Source: Arthrobacter sp. V1I7 (GTDB taxonomy: Bacteria; Actinomycetota; Actinomycetes; Actinomycetales; Micrococcaceae). From it: a DNA stretch of 64,000 bases. The notes below the pieces were generated by a model. The model was not told the origin of the DNA. It saw only the letters and a list, made by a program, of their open reading frames with translations, and made no database searches. Positions 30,243 through 38,763 of the stretch are shown here, piece after piece (position 1 is the first letter of the stretch; the number at the start of each line of letters is the position of its first letter). The stretch lies in the NCBI RefSeq assembly GCF_030817015.1, contig NZ_JAUSYS010000001.1, positions 310,001 to 374,000 of the forward strand. Reading direction: 5' to 3'. The translations under genes and the position numbers were made by a program.

Positions 30243-30707
30243 ATGGACAAACTTGAGGCCGGCAACCGGGTTCGCCCGGAGATCCTGGAGGTTCGCGTGG
30301 AACTGGTCCACAGCGAGCCTGACATATGGCGTCAGTTCAAGATCCGTGGCTCCATGGCACTGGATCAGGTACACCAGGTCCTGCAGGCCGCCTTTGGCTG
30401 GGAGGACGCGCACCTGCACAGGTTCACATCAGATGATGCGTTCGGGCCGCTGCGGCCGGTTGATGGAGAGGTTCCGGAAGACCTGCAGTGGCTTCCCGGG
30501 CAGGAGTGCGAAGAACCGGCGGACAGGCCTGAGGAGGATTGTTCCCTTGATCAGCTGCTCGCGCTGGGTTCAGGTGCGGCGTTCTACGAGTACGACTTTG
30601 GTGACAGCTGGCTTCACCGGCTCGAGCTGGTTTCCCGCCGGCCCGCGGACGAAGACACTCCGCCGGCCCGATTGATCGACGGCGCCAGGCGCGGCGCGCC
30701 AATTTAG
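30243..30707 (+). pseudogene. pRiA4b ORF-3 family protein, C-terminally truncated
   Basis: MDKLEAGNRVRPEILEVRVE opens the frame at 30243; a start nine codons earlier is possible. The family core is seen in HSEPDIWRQFKIRGSMALDQ, VLQAAFGWEDAHLHRFTSDD, LALGSGAAFYEYDFGDSWLH and RLELVSRRPADED. The usual continuation after DGARR (PPEDxGG-type) is missing; instead a short tail GAPI ends at a stop near 30707. About a quarter of the family's usual length is lost. The function of these plasmid-borne proteins is unknown. Confidence 0.75.
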
Positions 30708-30716
30708 ACTGCATCC

Positions 30717-31172
30717 ATGACCGAAACTGAACGAACCACCACGGACCCGGTTTTCGAAGCTGCCTACGAAGCCGCACAAAAGAGTCTCCGAGAGGGCGGC
30801 ATCCCGATCGGCGCTGCCTTGGCCCGCGGCGGGGAAGTGATTGCCAGCGGCCACAACGAGCGTGTCCAGCATGGTGATCCAATCGCCCACGGCGAGATGT
30901 CTGCGCTGCGGGCTGCCGGACGCCAGAAGAGCTACCGGGACACGACCCTCTACACCACCCTGGCGCCGTGTGCGATGTGTACCGGTACCATCATCCAGTT
31001 CAAGATTCCGCGCGTGGTGGTGGGCGAGGCCGAGACGTTCCCCGGCGAATTCGATCTTCTGCGCTCCCGTGGCGTCGAAGTAGTGGTGTTGAATGATGCC
31101 CGATGCGTCGAGATGATGCGCACCTTCCAGGCCGAACACCCTGAACTGTGGGCGGAGGACATCGCCGAGTAA
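30717..31172 (+). CDS. Cytosine deaminase, yeast FCY1-like
   Basis: A 151-residue zinc deaminase (CDA superfamily). The zinc ligands and proton shuttle are HGE in DPIAHGEMSALRAAG and the cysteines are in TLAPCAMCTGTIIQFKIPRV. Length and several stretches (REGGIPIGAAL, YRDTTLYTTLAPC, VVVGEAETF, C-terminal ELWAEDIAE) parallel the fungal cytosine deaminase, which ends DWFEDIGE, rather than guanine or tRNA-adenosine deaminases. Predicted reaction: cytosine to uracil. The gene follows a truncated plasmid-type gene by 9 bases, without its own clear promoter. Substrate assignment rests on my recollection of the yeast sequence. Confidence 0.82.
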   Translation: MTETERTTTDPVFEAAYEAAQKSLREGGIPIGAALARGGEVIASGHNERVQHGDPIAHGEMSALRAAGRQKSYRDTTLYTTLAPCAMCTGTIIQFKIPRVVVGEAETFPGEFDLLRSRGVEVVVLNDARCVEMMRTFQAEHPELWAEDIAE

Positions 31173-32072
31173 TCAACGGCACAAAGAAGCAACGGTGAAA
31201 TGGGTCACGACCATGCCAAAGCCATCGTGTGCCGCGAAATCATGCGCCTGTCGCCTGGGGGTCCAGTGCCGCAGGCGTTCTTCTCCCTCGTTTGCCACCT
31301 GCCACGCATACTTTCCAGCCGCTGCTCCGGTCTGTAGGTAGGAGAAGTTGCTCTGGTTCTCCTCTGAGGTTTGTCCCGTCTCAGTAAAGTTGGCAACGGC
31401 GACGTGGGGTTCTGCCAAGTTGACTGAGACAGATCCTGTCGCCGGCGTCTCATTTGAATTGGCAATTCCGTATGCATCTCGGCGGCCGCGAGGTGCGACT
31501 GGTCAGGTAGCGCAAGGCCAGTCCGCCAGTCGCGTTGCCAAGTGGTGGTGAGACAGAGCTTGGCCGGTCGTACATGGCCATGTCTATTGAGATTCTTGCC
31601 AACATAACTGAGATCGGACAAGGTTCCAGCCGAAATAATAGTTGACTATTGCTTTGGTTTACGTAACGCCGGATATCGGCCGTTGCAGAGTTTCTTGGAT
31701 GTTTGCTCTGATCGAGGCGGTTGCCCTGATTAGCAATCTCTATCAGACCGGCACCGCAGAACTGCTACCGCCGCCACCAGATCCGGCGCCGGAGCCAACC
31801 CTGCGGCCACCGAACCCATGCCTCAAACCTCGCCGAAAAACGCGGCACACCGACACCCCGCTACGTCCTCGCGGGCTCCAACCGAAACCAAATACGCCCG
31901 CGACGCATCACGCTGCGGCGCCAGGGACTCGTAGCTCGGACTTGCCACTTCGGGGTGTTCGGCGGTCATCCGGAGCCGGCCGCGCGTGACCGCGAGGTCC
32001 GGCAGACCAGCAACCCCCATCCTTGCGTCAGACGGCGGCTGGTCAGCGCTGTAGATCTGCGGCATCCAGCCC
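31173..32072. other. No intact gene
   Basis: Low coding potential on both strands. It contains two tgagacaga motifs (about 31425 and 31549) and an 11-base match, tttacgtaacg (31658-31668), to the dif-like area at 18462. These hint at old mobile-element ends, but no element is recognisable. Confidence 0.35.
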
Positions 32073-32110
32073 AAGCGGACGACGGCGGGAAGCCCCGCCG
32101 TCGTCCGCTT
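32073..32110. terminator. Perfect 17-bp stem-loop
   Basis: aagcggacgacggcggg (32073-32089), AAGC loop, exact complement at 32094-32110. One of the strongest hairpins in the window. It could terminate transcription from either side, though no intact gene ends here. Confidence 0.65.
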
Positions 32111-32228
32111 ATCCTGCCGCCGGTGGCTCAGGTGTGTCAGTTTAGCGAAAGAACCCGTAGAGGGGGATTGCGGTTGGGAATCCGGCTCGCGGCCGAACGC
32201 CTCGGCCCGCTGATGCAGACAACCGTCG

Positions 32229-32350
32229 TCCCCCGCCCGCCACCGCCGCGCAGTTCGCCGCCTCCTTCACCTTCCTGCTCAGCGACGACGGCACCAATAT
32301 CAGCGCGGCCATCCTCACCGCCGCCGGCCGCTATGTCTCTCCCGTTGGCT
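32229..32350 (+). pseudogene. Short-chain dehydrogenase C-terminal scrap
   Basis: Across two frames the sequence reads AQFAASFTFLLSDDGTNISA and AILTAAGRYVSP. This resembles the end of SDR oxidoreductases (typically AxxFLLSDxAxxITGxxLxVDGG). Only ~40 residues remain, so it is a relic with no function. Confidence 0.4.
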
Positions 32351-32504
32351 CAGGGTATTTCTGGCACGCCCTTCAGTATCGTAGTTCTGGCGTAGCCTCC
32401 TCGACGAGGGAGCTGGCAATTTCACAAATCACCTGCCCAGATCACTGCAGCGACATGCCCGCAGGTCGAGTCCTCGATGCCAGCAGCCTGGGCACTCCCC
32501 TTAG

Positions 32505-32981
32505 TTACCCTTCGACAGCCCTGCCCGTTGATATTCCGCTCAGCGTGTCGATGTAGTCGAGCGCTTTGGGACTGACATGCCGCACGGTCCCAAGAGCCTC
32601 CCGGAGAACGGCTCTATTGGCTTTGTCCCCAAGCGCTTCCCGGAGTTCCATTACCGTCTCGATGCCCTGACTCTCGAGCACACCCGTCATGTCCTCTACC
32701 TGAGCGAGACGGCCAGGCGACGGCCAACTGATAACTTCGGAAAGCGTCCCCGTATCGAGGCGCCGCCGGAATCCACTGGTCGTGGCGGCATCCGGCCATG
32801 CCTCGACCAGAGCGACAACTCGTGGCCTGACCGTCGCGTAGTAGTTCTGTCGTCGCTGCAAGGTGGCATCGACGATGATGGCCCCGATGTGGTCCCAACT
32901 ACGGCTGACTTCAGTCGAGGCGTCTATGCCGGTTGAATCTATTGGCGCCGGGAGGTCGGCAGCATCATTATCGATAGTCAT
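32505..32981 (-). CDS. Hypothetical protein with helix-hairpin-like C-terminus
   Basis: A 158-residue soluble protein: MTIDNDAADLPAPIDSTGID at the N-terminus, a central VEAWPDAATTSGFRRRLDTG and LSEVISWPSPGRLAQVEDMT, and a helical C-terminus GIETVMELREALGDKANRAV and VRHVSPKALDYIDTLSGI, which has the look of helix-hairpin-helix repeats. I do not recognise a family. Composition and codon pattern are protein-like. It lies downstream of the cytochrome gene in the same direction. Confidence 0.5.
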   Translation of the reverse strand: MTIDNDAADLPAPIDSTGIDASTEVSRSWDHIGAIIVDATLQRRQNYYATVRPRVVALVEAWPDAATTSGFRRRLDTGTLSEVISWPSPGRLAQVEDMTGVLESQGIETVMELREALGDKANRAVLREALGTVRHVSPKALDYIDTLSGISTGRAVEG

Positions 32982-33066
32982 AAGTGAATACTTCCATGTG
33001 TCAGCGGTGAGCGTGCGGCTGCGGCAAATCCGACGTCGGAGGCTATCCCGGTGCAGGCGGTGAAGC

Positions 33067-34768
33067 CTAGCGGCTGCTCACCTGACCGAACAGCTTCGCG
33101 ATTGGTGCGAGCACGAGCGGGCGGGCGGCGTACCACCCGGCCACCGTGACGGCGATTGCGGCCGCGAAGAGCCAGAACCCGACCCAGTTCACCACGTCCG
33201 TGCCGCCGAACATGTGGTTCAGGTTGCGCAGCGCACCGGTCGAGAACACCAGGAACACGTGGATGAGAATGAACAGCACGAAAAACAGCATCGTCGGGAA
33301 GTGAAGCGCACGCGCAGCCTCCACCGGGTAGATCCTGTTCAGCGTCTTCGCGTTTTTCGGCCAGAACTCGCTGAGGCGCACACCCGTGACCGCCGCGAGC
33401 GGGGCCGCGATGAACACCACGAGGAAGTACATGAGCTGCTGCAGGCTGTTGTAGTTCACCCACCCGTTCTCGACGGGCCAGTCGAGTGTCATGTACTGCA
33501 GGAGCGCGGAGAGCGCGTTCGGGAACGCCTCCCAGCTGGTCGGTACGATTCGCATCCAGCGGCCGGAGGCGAACAGCAGCACCGCAAAGATGAGTCCGTT
33601 GACCAGCCATAAAAGGTCGAGCGACTGGTGCAGCCACAGGTTGATGCTGATTTTCTTGCCACCGCGCTTCGGCGTCCAGAACGCGGGCGGCTTCTGCTGG
33701 GTGCGCACCTGATAGCCGGAGCGAATGATGAGCACCATCAGGAAGATGTTCAGGAAGTGTGTCCACTGCGCCCACCACGGGAAGCCGGGCTCGGCGGTCG
33801 GGGGCAGGTGATAGGCGCCGGGGTATCTCTCGAGGAACTCCGGCGCACCCGGCAGCGTGGTGACACCGCGTGCGGCGAGCACCAGAATCCCGGCGGCAGC
33901 CACGGCGCCGACGGCGAGGAGCATGACGCGCTTGATCCACTGGCCCAGGGTGCGCGAACCGTAGAGCCTCGCCTCGGCCTTTGGACTCGCGGGCTTTTCG
34001 GGCGGCGGCCGGCTTTTCGGCGGCGGACGTTTCGACGACGGCGGCGGGTGCCACCGGCGCTGTGGCGGTTGGGACCGCGGGTGCGCTCTCGGTCACCGAC
34101 GGAGCCGCCGCCTCTGCAACGGTCTCCACGGCGCTGGGCGCATGGGCCTGCCCGCTGCTGGCCGGCGCAGAGGCGTGCGCCAGGCGCGCGGGTTCTGCCT
34201 GCACCGCCGGGGAGGCAGCGACCACCGGGGCAAGTCCAGCTGGCGGCCACGGTTCACCACCGGGGACGCGGGGAAGCCCGCGACGAAGCGGTGTGGTTCC
34301 CACCGTCAAGGTGGCGGGTGCGGTGGCCGGAGCAGCTGCAGGCGACGTCGCTGCCGGCACTGCTTTCTCAGCAGCATCGGCGGCCGGCGCGGGCATGGCG
34401 CCTGCGGCGGGAGCCTCGGACAGAGCAGGCACTGATACCGAGACCTCGCCTGCTGGCGGCCAGGGCTCGCCGCCCGGCACGCGCGGCAGGCCACGGCGAA
34501 GCTGCCGCGCCACCGCGGCGCCTGCGTACACTGCAGGGGCCGGACCAGAGGATGCCGCTCCCGGTGCCGTTTCCCGGGCAGCAGCGAGTACGGAGGGCGC
34601 GGCGGCCGCTGGACCCGAGGTGACCGATCCCTCTCCGGAAACAGACGCCGTCGGAGTTGCCACTCCTGCCGTGGCAATGCGTGCGGGCGCCTCGCCTGCT
34701 GCTGGCCAGGGGTCACCGCCTTCGACGCGCGGCAGGCCCCGCCGAATGGACCGAGACTGAGTTGCCAT
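33067..34768 (-). pseudogene. Etf-linked membrane cytochrome b (b561/thiosulfate-reductase type), one-base frameshift
   Basis: The ATG at 34768 follows etfA by 2 bases. Residues 1-255 form an Ala/Pro-rich arm with three copies of RRGLPRVxGGxPWPxAG (residues ~9-25, 91-107 and 162-178). A one-base slip in GCC repeats near 34000 moves the rest to another frame: EARLYGSRTLGQWIKRVMLL, then about six hydrophobic segments ending at 33067. Candidate haem ligands are His in WAQWTHFLNIFL, NLWLHQSLDLLW, ARALHFPTMLF and ILIHVFLVF. It resembles di-haem cytochrome b membrane anchors and, next to EtfBA, could pass electrons to quinone. The frameshift may be real or a sequence error. Confidence 0.75.
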
Positions 34769-34770
34769 CG

Positions 34771-35754
34771 CTACTTCTTCCGAGCCTCAAGAGCGCTAAT
34801 CAGCTGGGGCACAACCTTGAAAATGTCGCCAACCACACCGAAGTCGGCGATCTCGAAGATCGGCGCGTCCCCATCCTTGTTGATGGCGACGATCGTCTTC
34901 GCGGTCTGCATGCCAGCCCGGTGCTGAATCGCGCCGGAAATGCCCAACGCGATATACAACTGTGATGACACGGAAGCCCCCGTCTGGCCGACCTGATACG
35001 ACTGCGGGATGTAGCCCGCATCCACCGCGGCACGCGAAGCACCGACGGCAGCACCGAGTGCATCGGCGAGCTGTTCAACGAGGGCGAACTGTTCCTCCGA
35101 CCCGAGGCCGCGGCCACCCGCGACAACCTTCGCGGCACCACGCAGCTCCGGCCGCGAGGTGGCGGCAACCACTTCCTCGAACGAGTCGATCCGCGCGGCC
35201 GGCTTCCCGGAGCGCGGCACTGCCAGGGTCTCCGACGCCTGCGGCTGAGCCATGGCACGCGCCTCGATGGAGCCCTGGCGAACCGTAATCACCGGCGCCC
35301 CAAACGTGGACGTTGACGTCACATCGTAGGCACCGCCGTAAACGGAGTGGTGCGCCACGACACCCTCGTCATCACGTGACACTCCGATCGCGTCGGCAGA
35401 AATCGCTGCACGCGACCGAGCAGCGTAGCGGCCGGCGAGGTCGCGCCCATTCAGGGAATGCGAAATCAAGATCGCGTCTGGCTGCACCCGCTCCACAGCG
35501 GCGGCAAGCGCGTCAACGCTCGGCACGCCGAGCACGGACGGATCCGGAGTCTCTGCGACCAGCACGCGCGCGGCACCAAGGGCCGCGGCCTCCGCGGCGG
35601 CGGCGCTCCCGGCGCCGGGTGAGGCAAGCACCAATGCAATCGGGGTGCCAACTGCAGCGGCAGCGCCGAAGAGCCCGGCCGCAGCCTTCTCGAGTTCACC
35701 GGAAGCCCGGGGTTCCACGACGACGAGGATTGCGTCACGAGGGAATTCAGTCAC
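34771..35754 (-). CDS. etfA: Electron transfer flavoprotein subunit alpha
   Basis: A 327-residue FAD-binding subunit. The C-terminal FAD domain shows GGRGLGSEEQF, DAGYIPQSYQVGQTGASVSS, YIALGISGAIQHRAGMQTAK and NKDGDAPIFEIADFGVVGD, the family signature. The N-terminal domain (AILVVVEPRASGELEKAAAG) matches the beta-subunit-like fold. It accepts electrons from flavin dehydrogenases and passes them to the respiratory chain. It follows etfB by 11 bases and precedes the cytochrome b by 2 bases, so the three form an operon. No partner dehydrogenase gene is adjacent. Confidence 0.95.
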   Translation of the reverse strand: MTEFPRDAILVVVEPRASGELEKAAAGLFGAAAAVGTPIALVLASPGAGSAAAAEAAALGAARVLVAETPDPSVLGVPSVDALAAAVERVQPDAILISHSLNGRDLAGRYAARSRAAISADAIGVSRDDEGVVAHHSVYGGAYDVTSTSTFGAPVITVRQGSIEARAMAQPQASETLAVPRSGKPAARIDSFEEVVAATSRPELRGAAKVVAGGRGLGSEEQFALVEQLADALGAAVGASRAAVDAGYIPQSYQVGQTGASVSSQLYIALGISGAIQHRAGMQTAKTIVAINKDGDAPIFEIADFGVVGDIFKVVPQLISALEARKK

Positions 35755-35765
35755 GTCGATTCTCC

Positions 35766-36542
35766 TTACGCCAGTCGGTTTTCTACAAGGAAGTCAGCGA
35801 GCTTCTCGCCGGCATCACCCTCGTCAATGATCTTTACGCCCGCCGCACGCGGGGGCTTCTCTGCAACGGTCAGCATGATCGAACGGGCTGCATCCGGGTT
35901 GTCGGCCGTGATCCCGAGGTCTGCGAGGCTAAGCACCTCAAGGGGTTTCTTCTTCGCGGCCATGATCCCTTTGAAGTTTGGGAAGCGCGGCCCGGGAAGC
36001 GCCTCGGTAATGGAAATCACCGCGGGGAGGTTCGCTGATACCTTCTGCACGCCGGATTCAACGGGCCTAGAGCCAGACACCGCGCCGTCGCTGATCTCTA
36101 CGGAGCTCAGGCCGGTAGCAAGCGGCACGTCAAGCAATTCTGCGAGCATCGCGGGAATCATGCCGCCGGATCCGTCAGTGGAGACGTTGCCAGTGATCAC
36201 AAGGTCAAACTCAACCCGACGGATTGCTGCTGCGAGGGTTTCAGCGGTAAGTCCAAGATCCGCGCCCCGCAGCGCCTCGTCAGAGATGTGGGTGGCGCTC
36301 CCCGCACCCATCGCAAGGCACTTGCGTATCGTTGCCGTCGCACCCTTGGGAGCGAGGGAGAGGACTGCGACCTCAGTGCCTTCGTTCGCGTCGGCGTACG
36401 TCAGTGCCAGCTCCAAGGCCCGCTCACCGATCTCATCAATGACCGTCTCGCTGGCTTCTCGGTCGGCGAGGCCTGTTTCAAGGTTCAGTTTTCGGTCCCC
36501 GTACGTGTCGGGGACCTCCTTTACTAGGACGATAATCTTCAT
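35766..36542 (-). CDS. etfB: Electron transfer flavoprotein subunit beta
   Basis: A 258-residue AMP-binding subunit. Family motifs are MKIIVLVKEVPDTYGDRKLN, LALTYADANEGTEVAVLSLA, DLVITGNVSTDGSGGMIPAM and PRFPNFKGIMAAKKKPLEVL. The ATG at 36542 is preceded by AGGAAGAG and matches the usual N-terminus. An upstream in-frame start at 36599 would add 19 unrelated residues. First gene of the etfB-etfA-cytochrome b operon. The IS630 copy 2 lies ~245 bases upstream, so the native promoter may be partly displaced. Confidence 0.95.
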   Translation of the reverse strand: MKIIVLVKEVPDTYGDRKLNLETGLADREASETVIDEIGERALELALTYADANEGTEVAVLSLAPKGATATIRKCLAMGAGSATHISDEALRGADLGLTAETLAAAIRRVEFDLVITGNVSTDGSGGMIPAMLAELLDVPLATGLSSVEISDGAVSGSRPVESGVQKVSANLPAVISITEALPGPRFPNFKGIMAAKKKPLEVLSLADLGITADNPDAARSIMLTVAEKPPRAAGVKIIDEGDAGEKLADFLVENRLA

Positions 36543-36783
36543 CGATGGCTCTTCCTGTGGCGGGCTTGTCTCTCTAGAGGAGACATGTCGAAGCTCCATT
36601 GAGTCTACGAAAGTGGGGACCTTCCTGGCGGACAGGGCCCGTGTCGTTAATTGAAGTACCAGTCTTCGCCCGTGGCGGTGATGACGCCGGCGGGATCAGA
36701 GCCATGACGTTCGAGTCGTGCGAAGGTCAGACCGGAGCAGGCCGGGAGAGGGTGTCAGAGCTGTTGTGTAAGGAACGCAGTCT
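36543..36783. other. etfB upstream region
   Basis: No gene is seen. It contains the etfB ribosome site and probably its promoter, and ends at the IS630 insertion. Confidence 0.35.
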
Positions 36784-37875
36784 CTAGTGTCCTGCGCCTG
36801 AAATTCGCTTCAGAAGTCGCCCGAGGGATTCGAGGATCTGTTCCGCGGTCTTTGTCCAGGTGAAGGGTATGGGGTTGGTGTTCCATTCGCTGACCCATTT
36901 GCGGATGTCCGCTTCGAGGGCCTGGACGCTGCGGTGGTCACTGCGGCGCAGCAGGTCCTCGGTGACGAATCCGAAGAACCGCTCGACCTGGTTGAGCCAG
37001 GAGGAGTAGGTCGGGGTGAAATGCATGTGGAAACGCGGGTGATTCTCAAGCCATGTCTTCACGGTCGGGGTCTTGTGGGTCTGGTAGTTGTCGCAGATGA
37101 GATGGACGTCCAGGCCCTCGGGGACCTGGGTGTCGATCTTGGCCAGGAACTTCCTGAACTCGGCGGCCCGGTGCCTGCGGTGCAGGCTGGAGATCACTGA
37201 CCCGTCCGCGGTGTTCAGGGCGGCGAACAGGGTGGTGGTCCCGTGCCGGACATAGTCGTGGGTCCGCTTCTCCGGCATGCCGGGCATCATGGGGAACGCA
37301 GGCTGGGACCGGGCCAGCGCCTGGACCTGGGACTTCTCGTCCACACTGAGCACGACCGCCGATTCCGGGGGATTCAGATAGAGACCGACCACGTCGTAGA
37401 CCTTCTCGACGAACAAGGGATCGTTGGAGAGCTTGAAGCCGTCGGCGCGGTGGGGCTTGAGTTCGAAGGTCCGCCAGATCCGTCCGATCGTGGACTTCGA
37501 GAGCCCGGAGCGTTCGGCCATCTTCGCCCTCGACCAGTGCGTGGCATTCGCCGGCGTGGATTCGAGCGTCGCAACGACCACGTCCTCGACCTGGTCGGCG
37601 GTGATCGAGGCCGGCCGTCCGGGCCTGGGATCGTCGACCAGTCCGTCCAGCCGGTGCTCCAGGAACCGGCGCCGCCACTTCGCCACAGTATGCGGCTCGA
37701 CACCGCACCGGGCTGCGACAGCCACGTTCGTCAGACCCTCGGCGCTGGCCAGCACGATCCTCGACCGTGTCGCCAACGCCTGGGATGAGTTCCGTCTCCG
37801 GGCCCACCGCTCCAGCGTCCCGCGTTCTTCAGCCGACAGATCCAGCAAGGCCTTCGGCCGCCCGACATTCGCCAT
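36784..37875 (-). CDS. IS630 transposase, copy 2
   Basis: 363 residues, intact, with the same DDE motifs as copy 1 (VLSVDEKSQ, CDNYQTHK, NQVERFF). It differs at ERFFGFVTEDL (Gly instead of Arg) and at two silent-looking sites near 37542 and 37703. As in copy 1, the TAG stop is formed by the TA target duplication plus the next flanking base. Confidence 0.92.
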   Translation of the reverse strand: MANVGRPKALLDLSAEERGTLERWARRRNSSQALATRSRIVLASAEGLTNVAVAARCGVEPHTVAKWRRRFLEHRLDGLVDDPRPGRPASITADQVEDVVVATLESTPANATHWSRAKMAERSGLSKSTIGRIWRTFELKPHRADGFKLSNDPLFVEKVYDVVGLYLNPPESAVVLSVDEKSQVQALARSQPAFPMMPGMPEKRTHDYVRHGTTTLFAALNTADGSVISSLHRRHRAAEFRKFLAKIDTQVPEGLDVHLICDNYQTHKTPTVKTWLENHPRFHMHFTPTYSSWLNQVERFFGFVTEDLLRRSDHRSVQALEADIRKWVSEWNTNPIPFTWTKTAEQILESLGRLLKRISGAGH

Positions 37876-37919
37876 ATCCTGATTTTATAATTACGAAGCG
37901 AATTTCAGGCGCAGGACAC
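36787..37919 (-). mobile_element. IS630-family insertion sequence, copy 2
   Basis: A 1133-bp copy of the element at 26776-27908, in the same orientation, flanked by TA (36785-36786 and 37920-37921). The high identity between copies indicates recent transposition. Confidence 0.92.
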
Positions 37920-38139
37920 TAGATCGCTGCCGCCGGCGAAATGGAGTCGTTCAAGGCCTCCGGTGCTTTCGATGAGTTGATGGAGCAGATCGGCGCACCA
38001 CGTAAACGCACTTTGTGCCGTGCTGCCTTCGGGATGTCGGCCGGATCCTGCCTACACGCCGGACGCTCCATACCCAAATCTTTTGACGGTAGCTGCGGGC
38101 CGCTCGGGCCCTCGGCGAATGCCCGTAGTCTGTGGAAGG

Positions 38140-38559
38140 TTAGCCGAGGAGTTCGGCGCGCTGCTTGACGGCGCCCACGAAGTCACTGAGGTCCTTTTCT
38201 GTGGTGCGGAAGGGGGACGGGATGATGTCGCGCAGCGGGCCTTTGCTCTCGTCCCTGACGAGCAACAGTGTCATTCCGGCCCGGGACGTCAGCACAAAGG
38301 TGCGTACGGTGATGCCCAGTCGCGGCTGCACGACTCTCTTCCAAGTCATGAGCTCGCCCGGGATCTGTTGGACGCGAAGGCGGAAGCGTTTGTTGCCACC
38401 GTGTCGGGTGCGGATCTTGATGGTTCCTCCGTTGCGGATTTCGCCCGAAACGGTTGTGATGCCGGAGTTCCAGACGGCGAGGTTCCCGGCATCGGTGATG
38501 ATGTCCCAGACGGTGGAGCTTCGGGCGTTGATGAGATGCTGCGCCTCGGTGGGTGCCAT
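38140..38559 (-). CDS. SRPBCC (START-like) family protein
   Basis: A 139-residue single-domain protein: MAPTEAQHLINARSSTVWDI, ITDAGNLAVWNSGITTVSGE, KIRTRHGGNKRFRLRVQQIP and LTSRAGMTLLLVRDESKGPL. The VWDIITDAxNxxxWNSGI opening and the GGTIKIR/RFRLRV/MTWKR strand order fit polyketide-cyclase/START-like proteins that bind hydrophobic ligands. The ligand is unknown. It is convergent with nothing obvious and divergent from the glycosyltransferase, about 200 bases away. An IS630 insertion lies downstream. Confidence 0.75.
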   Translation of the reverse strand: MAPTEAQHLINARSSTVWDIITDAGNLAVWNSGITTVSGEIRNGGTIKIRTRHGGNKRFRLRVQQIPGELMTWKRVVQPRLGITVRTFVLTSRAGMTLLLVRDESKGPLRDIIPSPFRTTEKDLSDFVGAVKQRAELLG

Positions 38560-38763
38560 ACGCGACAGGGTACATTGCGACAGTGAACATCAGGGGCGGG
38601 GACTTCTGCTGTTTGCTGGAATTCGGGACATGCGTCCGCGGGGCAAGGTGGAGGCGCTCCCGCGACGAGAGGACCAGCCCCACTTCGCGCCGTTCATGGA
38701 TTCTTCCCCTGCCGGTCATGCGCGCACCACCGGACGGACAGCAGGTCCGGGCACCGTGGAGGC

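Noticed and set aside
31380..31560. Repeated tgagacaga motifs as insertion-sequence ends
   Set aside because: Only short similarity, no transposase between them and no target duplication.
33628..34760. Long + frames opposite the cytochrome N-terminal arm
   Set aside because: Shadow of the Ala/Pro-rich coding repeats on -; no supporting signals.
37922..38130. Possible IS256-like scrap (MESFKASGAFDELMEQIG)
   Set aside because: Too short and only vaguely similar to call.
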